From Rhodococcus sp. X156 (GTDB lineage Bacteria > Actinomycetota > Actinomycetes > Mycobacteriales > Mycobacteriaceae), in assembly GCF_004006015.1 (NCBI RefSeq), contig NZ_CP034766.1, positions 496,001 through 560,000 on the forward strand: a stretch of 64,000 nt of DNA. The letters run 5' to 3'. Positions 17,659 through 24,985 of the stretch are shown piece after piece. Positions within the stretch are counted from its first letter, which is position 1, and the number at the start of each line of letters is the position of its first letter. The notes beneath the pieces are model-generated. The model was not told where the DNA came from. It made no database searches and was given only the letters and a program-made list of their open reading frames with translations. The position numbers were made by a program, and so were the translations under genes.

Positions 17659-18597
17659 TCAGCGCCGGCCCGTGGCGTTCGGCTGCTCGGTGCGCCACCA
17701 CGCCACCGTCTCGCGCACCGCCTGCGTCAGCGGGGTGGGTGCCAGCCCGAGCAGCTCCTCGCTGCGGCGGGAGTCGAGCACGAACGGCTGCTCGAACTGG
17801 TAGAGCATCTCGGCCAGCTCGCGCAGGCTGCCCGGCACCAGGGCGCCCGCTCGCAGCACCCACGACGGCAAAGTCCTGACCGTGGCGGGCACGCCGGCGG
17901 CCTCAGCCAGGGCATGCACCAGCTGGCGCTGGGTGAGCGCGGGACCGGTCGGGGCGTGCAGCACCGAGCCCCACACCTGCGGCCGGGCCGCCGCGGCCAC
18001 CATGGCGCCGGCGTAGTCGGGCACGTAGGTGAAGGAGTGCGGCTGGTCGGCGCTGCCCATCACCCGGACCGTGCGACCGGCCAGCACCGCCCCGACCATC
18101 CGGTCGCCCGCGTGCGCGGTGTGCACGTGCGGGCCGAAGAAGTCCGAGGCCACCACGCTCACCGTCGGCGTGGCGGAGGCCTGCCGGGCGCGCAGGAGCT
18201 CGGTGCGCATGCCGCGCTTGCCGCCGGTGGCCGCCCGCGGGCTGTCCTCGGTCATCGGCCGGGAGGGCTCGGAGTAGGAGTACAGGCTCTCCGGGAACAC
18301 CACCACGCTGTCGGCCGCCGCGCGCAGCACCGCCTGCTCCATCGCAGGCAGCGCGGTGGCCCACGCTGCGGCGGAGTAGGCGGCGTGCGCGCAGTGGTAC
18401 ACGGCGGTGGCTCCGTCGACGGCCGCGCGCAGCGCCGACTCGTCGTGGACGTCCACCGCGCGCCGCTCGATGTTCTCGTGCCGCGGACCGGAGCCGGAGC
18501 GGGTGAGCAGGCGGACGTGGTGGCCGGCGTGGGCCAGCTGGGTGGCGACGGTGCGGCCGACCGGGCCGGCGCCGGTGATCACGTGCAGTGCGCTCAT
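17659..18597 (-). CDS. NAD(P)-dependent epimerase/reductase-like protein
   Basis: A 312-residue extended short-chain dehydrogenase/epimerase-type protein. The Rossmann motif is near the start (VITGAGPVGRTVATQLAHAGHHVRLLTRSG, a GxGxxG variant). The active-site Tyr/Lys pair typical of epimerases is not clear; the sequence around LYSYSEPSRPMTED occupies the place. It may therefore be an atypical, NmrA-like or reductase member. The ATG at 18597 is preceded by GGAAGGGAG; the frame stays open upstream but into the operator region. It is transcribed divergently from a TetR gene across two palindromes and is the probable target of that regulator. Confidence 0.75.
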   Translation of the reverse strand: MSALHVITGAGPVGRTVATQLAHAGHHVRLLTRSGSGPRHENIERRAVDVHDESALRAAVDGATAVYHCAHAAYSAAAWATALPAMEQAVLRAAADSVVVFPESLYSYSEPSRPMTEDSPRAATGGKRGMRTELLRARQASATPTVSVVASDFFGPHVHTAHAGDRMVGAVLAGRTVRVMGSADQPHSFTYVPDYAGAMVAAAARPQVWGSVLHAPTGPALTQRQLVHALAEAAGVPATVRTLPSWVLRAGALVPGSLRELAEMLYQFEQPFVLDSRRSEELLGLAPTPLTQAVRETVAWWRTEQPNATGRR

Positions 18598-18618
18598 GAG
18601 GCGCTCCCTTCCAGGGTG

Positions 18619-18635
18619 AGAGAGCAGTGCTCTCT
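18619..18635. promoter_or_regulatory. TetR operator candidate 1 (epimerase side)
   Basis: AGAGAGCA-G-TGCTCTCT is a perfect inverted repeat with 8-base arms. It lies 22 bases upstream of the epimerase ATG, where bound repressor would block its transcription. A shorter copy of the same core lies 40 bases further along, on the TetR side. Confidence 0.65.
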
Positions 18636-18674
18636 GAACTCCCTCGAGTGTGGTCTGCGTCGGCCTCATGGTCA

Positions 18675-18687
18675 AGAGCAGTGCTCT
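18675..18687. promoter_or_regulatory. TetR operator candidate 2 (regulator side)
   Basis: AGAGCA-G-TGCTCT is the 6-base core of operator 1 repeated exactly. A half-site TGCTCTC follows at 18701-18707. TTGACG at 18694-18699 with CAGACT at 18716-18721 could be the regulator's promoter, giving a nearly leaderless message. Confidence 0.6.
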
Positions 18688-18728
18688 CGAAAGTTGACGG
18701 TGCTCTCGGGTCTGGCAGACTGGCCGCC

Positions 18729-19427
18729 GTGCCCACCCCGCGAGAACAGGCCCGCACCCGGACCATCGCCGACATCACCCGGCTGGGCCGCGAGCACCTG
18801 GCCGAGCACGGTGCCGCCGGGCTGAGCCTGCGCGCGATCGCTCGCGACCTGGGCGTGGTGTCCTCAGCCGTCTACCGCTACGTGCCCAGCCGCGACGACC
18901 TGCTCACCCTGCTGGTGGTGGACGCCTACGCCGAGCTGGGCGAGGCCGTCACCCGCGCCGAGTCGGACGCACCGCGCACCGACCTGCAGGCCCGCTGGCG
19001 GGCGCTCGCCGGGGCCGTCCGCGGCTGGGCGCTGGCCGAGCCGAGCCGGTACGGACTGGTGTTCGGCACCCCGGTGCCCGGCTACCACGCACCGGCCGAG
19101 CAGACCACCGTGCCGGGCACCCGGGTGGTCGCGCTGCTGCTGCAGCTGGCCGCGGACGCGGAGGCCGCCGGCTGCCGTCCCGCCAGCTCGGCGGGACCGG
19201 TCGAGCCGTCGCTGCACGCCGATGCCGAGCGCGTCCGGGCCGAGCTGGAGGTGGACGTGTCCGACGCGATGCTCACCGCCACCGTGCTGGTCTGGGTCGC
19301 CCTGTTCGGGGCGGTCAGCTTCGAGGTGTTCGGCCAGTACGGCAAGGACACCTTCGCCCAGCCCGAGGTCCTCTTCGCCGCGCTGGTGGACCTGCTGGCC
19401 GGCGTGCTCGGCATCGGGCCGACGTGA
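18729..19427 (+). CDS. TetR-family transcriptional regulator
   Basis: A 232-residue TetR-type regulator. The HTH reads HLAEHGAAGLSLRAIARDLGVVSSAVYRYVPSRDDLLTLL, about residues 20-60. The C-terminal portion fits the TetR_C domain found next to dehydrogenase genes (WALAEPSRYGLVFGTPVPGY). The GTG start fits both the beginning of the fold and a promoter only a few bases upstream, so the transcript may be leaderless. Twin palindromes between this gene and the divergent epimerase are its likely operators. Its stop overlaps the GTG of the pseudouridine synthase gene. Confidence 0.88.
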   Translation: MPTPREQARTRTIADITRLGREHLAEHGAAGLSLRAIARDLGVVSSAVYRYVPSRDDLLTLLVVDAYAELGEAVTRAESDAPRTDLQARWRALAGAVRGWALAEPSRYGLVFGTPVPGYHAPAEQTTVPGTRVVALLLQLAADAEAAGCRPASSAGPVEPSLHADAERVRAELEVDVSDAMLTATVLVWVALFGAVSFEVFGQYGKDTFAQPEVLFAALVDLLAGVLGIGPT

Positions 19428-20356
19428 GCCGCGGCGCCCGCGGTCGCGCCACCGCGCCGCTGCCGGTGCGCGCCGGGCTCAACCCCACCCGGCTGCGCCT
19501 GCCCGACGACGGGGCCTGGGCCACCGTGCTCGACTACCTGCTGCACCGCTTCCCCGACGACGCGGTGCGGCTGCGGGAGAAGGTGGCCGGGGCAGAGGTG
19601 CTCGACGCCGCCGGCACCCCGGTGACCGCGACGTCGCCGCTGCAGCCCGGTGGGTTCGTCTACCTCTACCGGGACCCGCCCACCACCGAGGTGCGGGTGC
19701 CCTTCGAGATCGAGGTGCTGCACCGGGACGAGAACCTGCTGGTGGTGGACAAGCCGCACTTCCTGGCCAGCACCCCGCGTGGGGTGCACGTGGTGGAGTC
19801 GGCGCTGGTGCGGCTGCGGCGCGAGCTGGACCTGCCCGAGCTGAGCCCGGTGCACCGCCTGGACCGGCTCACCGCCGGGGTGCTGGTGCTGACCACTCGG
19901 CGCGAGGTGCGCGGGGCCTACCAAGGGTTGTTCGACCGCCGCGAGGTGAGCAAGACCTACGAGGCGGTGGCCGCGCACGACCCCGCGCTGGCGCTGCCTC
20001 GCACCGTGCACAGCCGCATCGTCAAGCGCCGCGGCGTGCTCACCGCCCAGCAGGTGCCCGGCCCGGCCAACGCCGAGACACGGGTGGAGCTGGTGGCGGT
20101 GCACGGTGACCGGGCCCGGTACCGGCTGCGCCCCACCACCGGGCGCACCCACCAGCTGCGGGTGCACCTGTGCTCGCTGGGCATCCCGATCGTCGGCGAC
20201 AGCTTCTACCCAGTGGTGCACGACGTGCCGGTGGACGACTACTCCTCCCCGCTGCAGCTGCTGGCCCGCGAGCTCTCCTTCACCGACCCGGCCACCGGGG
20301 TGCGCCGGACGTTCACCAGCCGGCGGCGGCTGGCGCTGGATCCGGCACCGGCCTGA
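19424..20356 (+). CDS. Pseudouridine synthase, RluA family
   Basis: A 310-residue RluA-type pseudouridine synthase that isomerises uridine in rRNA or tRNA. The catalytic Asp motif is HRLDRLTAGVLVL at about residues 145-157. Upstream is the family segment 'LLVVDKPHFLAS', and near the end is RTHQLRVHLCSLGIPIVGD. An N-terminal S4-like region (about 30-90) is recognisable. The target position cannot be assigned. The GTG overlaps the TetR stop (GTGA). The last bases and the following gap carry a Crp/GlxR-like site for the next gene. Confidence 0.9.
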   Translation: MSRGARGRATAPLPVRAGLNPTRLRLPDDGAWATVLDYLLHRFPDDAVRLREKVAGAEVLDAAGTPVTATSPLQPGGFVYLYRDPPTTEVRVPFEIEVLHRDENLLVVDKPHFLASTPRGVHVVESALVRLRRELDLPELSPVHRLDRLTAGVLVLTTRREVRGAYQGLFDRREVSKTYEAVAAHDPALALPRTVHSRIVKRRGVLTAQQVPGPANAETRVELVAVHGDRARYRLRPTTGRTHQLRVHLCSLGIPIVGDSFYPVVHDVPVDDYSSPLQLLARELSFTDPATGVRRTFTSRRRLALDPAPA

Positions 20357-20370
20357 GTGATCCCGCTCAC
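20357..20370 (+). promoter_or_regulatory. Crp/GlxR-like binding site upstream of the FAD oxidoreductase
   Basis: GTGA-TCCCGC-TCAC matches the GTGA-N6-TCAC core of the actinobacterial cAMP-receptor consensus (TGTGA-N6-TCACA); the flanking bases are A and C. It starts at the base after the synthase stop and ends 46 bases before the ATG of the FAD oxidoreductase. Confidence 0.5.
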
Positions 20371-20416
20371 CGGGACCCGTGGCCACCGTCGCCCGTGCTG
20401 GCGAGAGAGTCGGGCC

Positions 20417-21885
20417 ATGTCTGACAACAGCTCTGTGCGCCCTCGGCTCGCCCGCGACGTGACCACCTGGGCCCAAGAGGCCGACGTGGTGGTCGCCGGG
20501 TACGGCGTGGCCGGGGCCAGTGCCGCGGTGGGGGCCGCGCAGGCCGGGGCCGACGTCCTGGTGCTGGAGCGCACCAGCGGCTGGGGCGGGGCCGCGTCGC
20601 TGTCCGGTGGCTTCATCTACCTCGGCGGCGGCACCTCGGTGCAGCAGGCGTGCGGGTTCGAGGACAGCCCGGAGAACATGAAGGCCTTCCTGGCCGCCGC
20701 GATGGGCGAGGGGGTGGACGAGGCCAAGCTGGACGCCTACTGCTCCGGCAGCGTCGCCCACTTCGACTGGCTGGTGGAGTGCGGGGTGCCGTTCAAGCCG
20801 ACCTTCTGGGACCAGCCGGGCTGGGAGCCGCCGGGCGACGACGGCCTGCAGTACACCGGCGGGGAGAACGCCGCGCCGCTCAACGCCATCGCCACCCCCG
20901 CCCCCGCGGACACGTGCCGCAGATGAGCGACAAGCGCACCGGCGAGAAGGGCGGTGGCTACATGCTGATGAAACCGCTCACCGACCTCGCCACCGAGCTG
21001 GGCGTGCGCAGCGCCTACGACATGCGCGTGCAGAGCCTCGTCGTTGACGACGACGGCCGGGTGGTTGGGCTGATCGCCAAGCAGTACGGCGAGGAGGTGG
21101 CCGTGCGCGCCCGCAAGGGCGTGGTGCTGGCCATGGGCAGCTTCGCCTACAACGAGCAGATGGTGCAGGCCTACGCCCCGCGCCTGGTGGGCCGGCCGGC
21201 CGCCTCCATCGAGGAGCACGACGGGCGGGCGATCCAGATGGCCCAGGCGCTGGGCGCGGACCTTGCGCACATGGACGCCACCGAGGTCGCCTTCTTCTGC
21301 GACCCGCAGCTGTTCATCCGCGGCATCCTGGTCAACGCCCGCGGCCAGCGCTACGTCACCGAGGACACCTACCCCGGCCGCGTCGGGCAGGCCACCCTGC
21401 AGGACAACGGCAACCAGGCGTTCCTGGTGATCGACGAGGCCGCCTACGAGGAGGCGCTGACCACGCCCAGCTCCACCGAGCTGCTGCGCCACCGGCCCAA
21501 GTGGGTGTGCGAGACGGTGGCCGAGCTGGAGGGCGAGATGGGGCTGCCCGAGGGCTCGCTGGAGGCGACGGTGCAGGTCTACAACACCCACGCGGCCACC
21601 GGCACCGACCCGGTGCTGGGCAAGAAGGCGGAGTGGCTCAAGCCGATCGGCTCCCCGGTGGCCGCCATCGACCTGCGCAACATGACCGGCGGGTTCACCC
21701 TGGGCGGGCTGCGCACCACCGTCGACTCGGCGGTGGTGCACGTCTCCGGCGAGCCCATCCCCGGCCTGTTCGCCGCGGGGCGCTGCACCTCCGGGCTCTC
21801 CGCCGGCGGCTACGCCAGCGGCATCTCCCTGGGCGACGGCAGCTTCTTCGGCCGCCGCGCGGGCCAGGCCGCCGCGAGCCAGTAG
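20417..21885 (+). pseudogene. FAD-dependent oxidoreductase (KstD/fumarate-reductase type), frameshifted
   Basis: Two frames together encode one flavoprotein of about 489 residues. The N-terminal part (20417-20926) has the FAD fold (VVVAGYGVAGASAAVGAAQAG, then SGGFIYLGGG). The C-terminal part (20923-21885) has the family ending AGRCTSGLSAGGYASGISLGDG. The reading frame breaks in a five-C run at 20901-20905. One extra C would restore ...ATPAPRGHVPQMSDKRTGEK without a gap. The actual frame ends at TGA 20924-20926, which overlaps an ATG (20923-20925) of the second frame, so coupled translation of two halves is possible. It may be a real inactivation, a phase-variable tract or a sequencing error. 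Relatives oxidise steroids or reduce C=C bonds; the substrate here is unknown. Confidence 0.8.
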
Positions 21886-21984
21886 CCGTTGCTCGGCGCC
21901 CTCGGTGACGGCCTGGGCGCGCAGCGAGTCCAGCACCACCGGCGAGGCCAGCGGAGGTCCGTGCCGGGCACCCCGCCAGCTAGC

Positions 21985-22728
21985 GTGAGCACCGTGACCG
22001 GGCCAACGTGTTTCAGCACCGCGGGTGACCTGGCCGGGCTCACCTGGCCGGAGGTGCCCGCCGACGCGCTGCTGGTGGTGCCGGTGGGCTCGGTGGAGCA
22101 GCACGGCCCGCACCTGCCGCTGGACACCGACGCTCGGGTGGCCAGTGCGGTGGCCCGGGAGCTGGTGCGCACCACCGCCGGCGCGGTGCTCGCGCCCGCG
22201 GTGCCCTACGGGGCGAGCGGGGAGCACGAGAGCTTCCCCGGCACCATCTCCATCGGCACCGAGGCGCTGCGCACCCTGCTCGTCGAGCTGGGCCGCTCCG
22301 CCTGCCGGTGGGCGCCCCGGCTGGTGCTGGTCAACGGCCACGGCGGCAACGCCCAGGCGCTGGTGCAGGCCGTGCGGCTGCTGCGCCAGGAGTCCCGCGA
22401 CGTCGCCTGGCTGCCCTGCGCGGTGCCCGCCTCCGCCGCCCACGTCCCCGACGCCCACGCCGGGCGCACCGAGACCTCCCTGCTGCTGGCGCTGCACCCC
22501 GCCGACGTGCGCACCGCCGTCGCGGCCGCCGGAGCCACCGCCCCGGTGGCCACCCTGATGCCCGCGCTGCGAGCCGGCGGGGTGCGCGCGGTGAGCGCCA
22601 ACGGGGTGCTGGGTGATCCGGCGGGCGCGCACACCGCGGAGGGCGAGCAGCTGCTGGCCGCGCTGGCCGAGCAGGCCGCTGGGGCCGTGCGCCGCTGGGC
22701 GCCCGACACCAACGGGATGCTGTCGTGA
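21985..22728 (+). CDS. mftE: Mycofactocin peptidase MftE (creatininase family)
   Basis: A 247-residue creatininase-family metallopeptidase. MftE cuts the modified MftA to release the Val-Tyr-derived unit. The metal-binding motifs are present: VGSVEQHGPHLPLDTD near the start and VNGHGGNAQAL in the middle, plus AHAGRTETS. The GTG at 21985 follows the pattern of the family N-terminus; no ribosome site is seen, and a GTG at 21994 is also possible. In mycobacteria mftE directly follows mftD. Here it lies about 9 kb downstream, after several unrelated genes, but still next to mftF. Confidence 0.93.
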   Translation: MSTVTGPTCFSTAGDLAGLTWPEVPADALLVVPVGSVEQHGPHLPLDTDARVASAVARELVRTTAGAVLAPAVPYGASGEHESFPGTISIGTEALRTLLVELGRSACRWAPRLVLVNGHGGNAQALVQAVRLLRQESRDVAWLPCAVPASAAHVPDAHAGRTETSLLLALHPADVRTAVAAAGATAPVATLMPALRAGGVRAVSANGVLGDPAGAHTAEGEQLLAALAEQAAGAVRRWAPDTNGMLS

Positions 22729-22802
22729 GCCGGATGGCGGTGGTGACCGGCACCGGCATGCCCGCCAGCGCCGTCTCGCCGGGCTCCACCCGCACGCTGT
22801 GA
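22725..22802 (+). CDS. Possible 25-residue coupling ORF between mftE and mftF
   Basis: A short frame starts at a GTG overlapping the mftE stop (GTGA) and ends at a TGA overlapping the mftF GTG (again GTGA). It exactly bridges the gap between the two genes. The peptide begins MSRMAVVTGTG. It has no recognisable relative. It may serve only to carry ribosomes from mftE to mftF, or it may be chance in GC-rich DNA. Confidence 0.3.
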   Translation: MSRMAVVTGTGMPASAVSPGSTRTL

Positions 22803-24235
22803 GCACCCCGGCCCTGCCGCTGGGCTTCCGGGTGCAGCTCGACCGCCGGCTGTGGTGGCTCGACCGGGGTGCGGCCGTCCTCGGTGGGTCCCCGCCGCGG
22901 CTGCTGCGGCTGCGCCCGGCCGCCCGAGAGCGGCTGGCCGAGCAGCCGATGACGGTGCGCGACAGTGCCAGCGCGGCGCTGGCCCGCACCCTGCTCGACG
23001 CCGGGGTGGCCCACCCGCGCCCCGTCGGCGGACCCACACCCGAGCAGGTGACGGTGGTGGTCCCGGTGCGCGACAACGCCGCCGGGGTGCAGCGGCTGCT
23101 GGCCGCGCTGACGCCCGGCACCCCGGTCGTGGTGGTCGACGACGGCTCCGGCAGCGCCCACCGGCGGCAGCTGGCGACGGTGGTGGCCGAGCACGGCGCC
23201 GAGCTGGTCCGCCACCCCACCAGCCGCGGCCCGGCCGCCGCCCGCAACACCGGCCTGGCCCGGGCCCGCACCCCGTTCGTGGCCTTCCTGGACTCCGACG
23301 TGGTGCCCACCCCCGGCTGGCTGACCGCGCTGCTGCCGCACCTGGCCGACCCGGCGGTGGCGCTGGTGGCCCCGCGGATCGTGGCGCTGCCGGCCGGGCG
23401 CGGCTGGGTGGCCCGCTACGAGACGCTGCGGTCCTCGCTGGACCTGGGCCCGCGCGAGGCGGGCGTGCTGCCGCGCAGCCGGGTGGCCTACGTGCCCAGC
23501 GCCGCGCTGCTGGTGCGGGTGGCCGCGGTCAGCGGCGACGAGCGCGGCTGCTTCGCCGCGGAGATGTCGGTGGCCGAGGACGTGGACCTGTGCTGGCGGC
23601 TGCACGCCCGCGGCTGGCGGCTGCGCTACGAGCCCGCCGCCCGGGTCGCCCACCAGCACCGCACGCGAGTAGGCACCTGGTTGCGCCGCAAGGCCTTCTA
23701 CGGCACCGGTGCCGCCCCGCTGGCGGCGCGGCACCCCCGGCAGGTGCCGCCGGTGGTGCTGGCGCCGTGGACGGCGGTGGCGGCGGCGCTGCTGCTGACC
23801 GGACGGCGCACGGGCGTCACGGGTGCGGTGGTGGTGACGGCGGTGGCCACGGTGCGCCTGTCCCGCAGCCTCACCGGGCTGCACCACCCGCTGGCCACCG
23901 CGGCGGTGCTGGCCCCGCGCGGGCTGTACGGCGCGCTCACCCAGCTGGCGTCGGCGGCGTGGCGGTCGTACTGGCCGGTGACGCTGCTGGTGGCGGCGCT
24001 CTCCCCTCGAGCCCGGCGGGTGCTGCTGGCCGCGGGGGTGCTGGACGGGCTGGCGGACTGGGCCACCCACCGCGACACCACCCCCCGCCGGGACGGGTCA
24101 GCACCCTCCCGGCTCGACCCGCTGCGCTACCTGGTGGCCAAGCGGCTCGACGACCTGGCCTACGGCACGGGGCTGTGGTGGGGTGCGCTGCGGGCGGGGG
24201 AGCCGGCGGCGCTGCGCCCGGAGCTCACCCGGTGA
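22799..24235 (+). CDS. mftF: Mycofactocin glycosyltransferase MftF
   Basis: A 478-residue family 2 glycosyltransferase. MftF decorates (pre)mycofactocin with beta-1,4-linked glucose units. The N-terminal region (about 1-75) is MftF-specific (LPLGFRVQLDRRLWWLDRG). The GT2 domain follows, with VVVPVRDNAAGVQRLL, the DxD-type motif in FLDSDVVPTPGWL and the acceptor-side EDVDLCWRLHARGWRLRYEP. The C-terminal part has membrane segments (VLAPWTAVAAALLLTG). The GTG start overlaps the short bridging ORF. Two changes of transcription unit separate it from mftA-D. Confidence 0.94.
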   Translation: MSTPALPLGFRVQLDRRLWWLDRGAAVLGGSPPRLLRLRPAARERLAEQPMTVRDSASAALARTLLDAGVAHPRPVGGPTPEQVTVVVPVRDNAAGVQRLLAALTPGTPVVVVDDGSGSAHRRQLATVVAEHGAELVRHPTSRGPAAARNTGLARARTPFVAFLDSDVVPTPGWLTALLPHLADPAVALVAPRIVALPAGRGWVARYETLRSSLDLGPREAGVLPRSRVAYVPSAALLVRVAAVSGDERGCFAAEMSVAEDVDLCWRLHARGWRLRYEPAARVAHQHRTRVGTWLRRKAFYGTGAAPLAARHPRQVPPVVLAPWTAVAAALLLTGRRTGVTGAVVVTAVATVRLSRSLTGLHHPLATAAVLAPRGLYGALTQLASAAWRSYWPVTLLVAALSPRARRVLLAAGVLDGLADWATHRDTTPRRDGSAPSRLDPLRYLVAKRLDDLAYGTGLWWGALRAGEPAALRPELTR

Positions 24236-24261
24236 GCAGGCCGGTCGCTACCGTGACACCC

Positions 24262-24744
24262 ATGACGGGACAGCGGCCGGGGCGCGACCGCGACGAGGAG
24301 GGCCGGGCCCGCAACGCCCGTCCCCGCGACGGCCTTGGCCGGCCCCTGCCCTACGGCACCGCCGGGGTGGAGCGTGCGCCCGAGGGCCTGCACCGCACGC
24401 CGGAGCAGACCCTGGCGGAGGCGCAGGAGCTGCTGGACGCGGGCATGCCCTTTCACGCCCACGAGGTGCTCGAGGACGCCTGGAAGCTGGCGCCGGAGCC
24501 GGAGCGGGCGCTGTGGCGAGGCCTGGCCCAGCTGGCGGTGGGCCACACCCACTGCCTGCGCGGCAACGTCCGCGGAGCCCAGGCCCTGCTCACCCGCGCG
24601 GCCGACGTGCTGGCCGAGCAGCCCGCGCCCGGCCCGCACGGGGTGGACGTGGCCGGCCTGGTGGCGTGGGCCCGGGAACTGAGCGCGGCGCTGCCCGGCG
24701 GGGTGCCCACCGACCTCTCCGCGCCGGTGCTGCGCCGGCGCTGA
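24262..24744 (+). CDS. DUF309 domain protein
   Basis: A 160-residue protein with the DUF309 core: ALAEAQ-like LAEAQELLDAGMPFHAHEVLEDAWK, then LWRGLAQLAVGHTHCLRGN. The conserved H-x-H-E and W residues are helical-repeat features of the family. No enzymatic function is known. The N-terminal DGLGRPLPYGTAGVER is typical of actinobacterial members. GTG codons at 24232 and 24253 are alternative starts; the ATG was chosen because members begin shortly before the Arg-rich segment. The following 240 bases up to the GGDEF-EAL gene show no convincing signal. Confidence 0.85.
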   Translation: MTGQRPGRDRDEEGRARNARPRDGLGRPLPYGTAGVERAPEGLHRTPEQTLAEAQELLDAGMPFHAHEVLEDAWKLAPEPERALWRGLAQLAVGHTHCLRGNVRGAQALLTRAADVLAEQPAPGPHGVDVAGLVAWARELSAALPGGVPTDLSAPVLRRR

Positions 24745-24985
24745 CCGGGCCATCGCCGGAGATTGCGTTGCCTCCAAGCGAAATTGCGCTGTGTCGCCCG
24801 GTCGGTCGCCCGGGCGGTCTCAGCGCAGGAGCCGGGGTCGCCACGCTAAGAGATCGACCCGGCAAGCCGATGAGACAGGTCACTGGCCGTGCATGATGAA
24901 GCGCGCGAGTGAGTTTCGCCAGTCGTAGACCGCCCCCACGGCGGCATCGTGCAGCTGGTTGCGGGCTTGAACCGGGGGGTTGGGG

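Noticed and set aside
24745-24985. A c-di-GMP riboswitch before the GGDEF-EAL gene.
   Set aside because: No GEMM-type conserved core was found in the 240-base gap; only a direct repeat of ATTGCG and a weak GCCCGG/CCGGGC stem are present.
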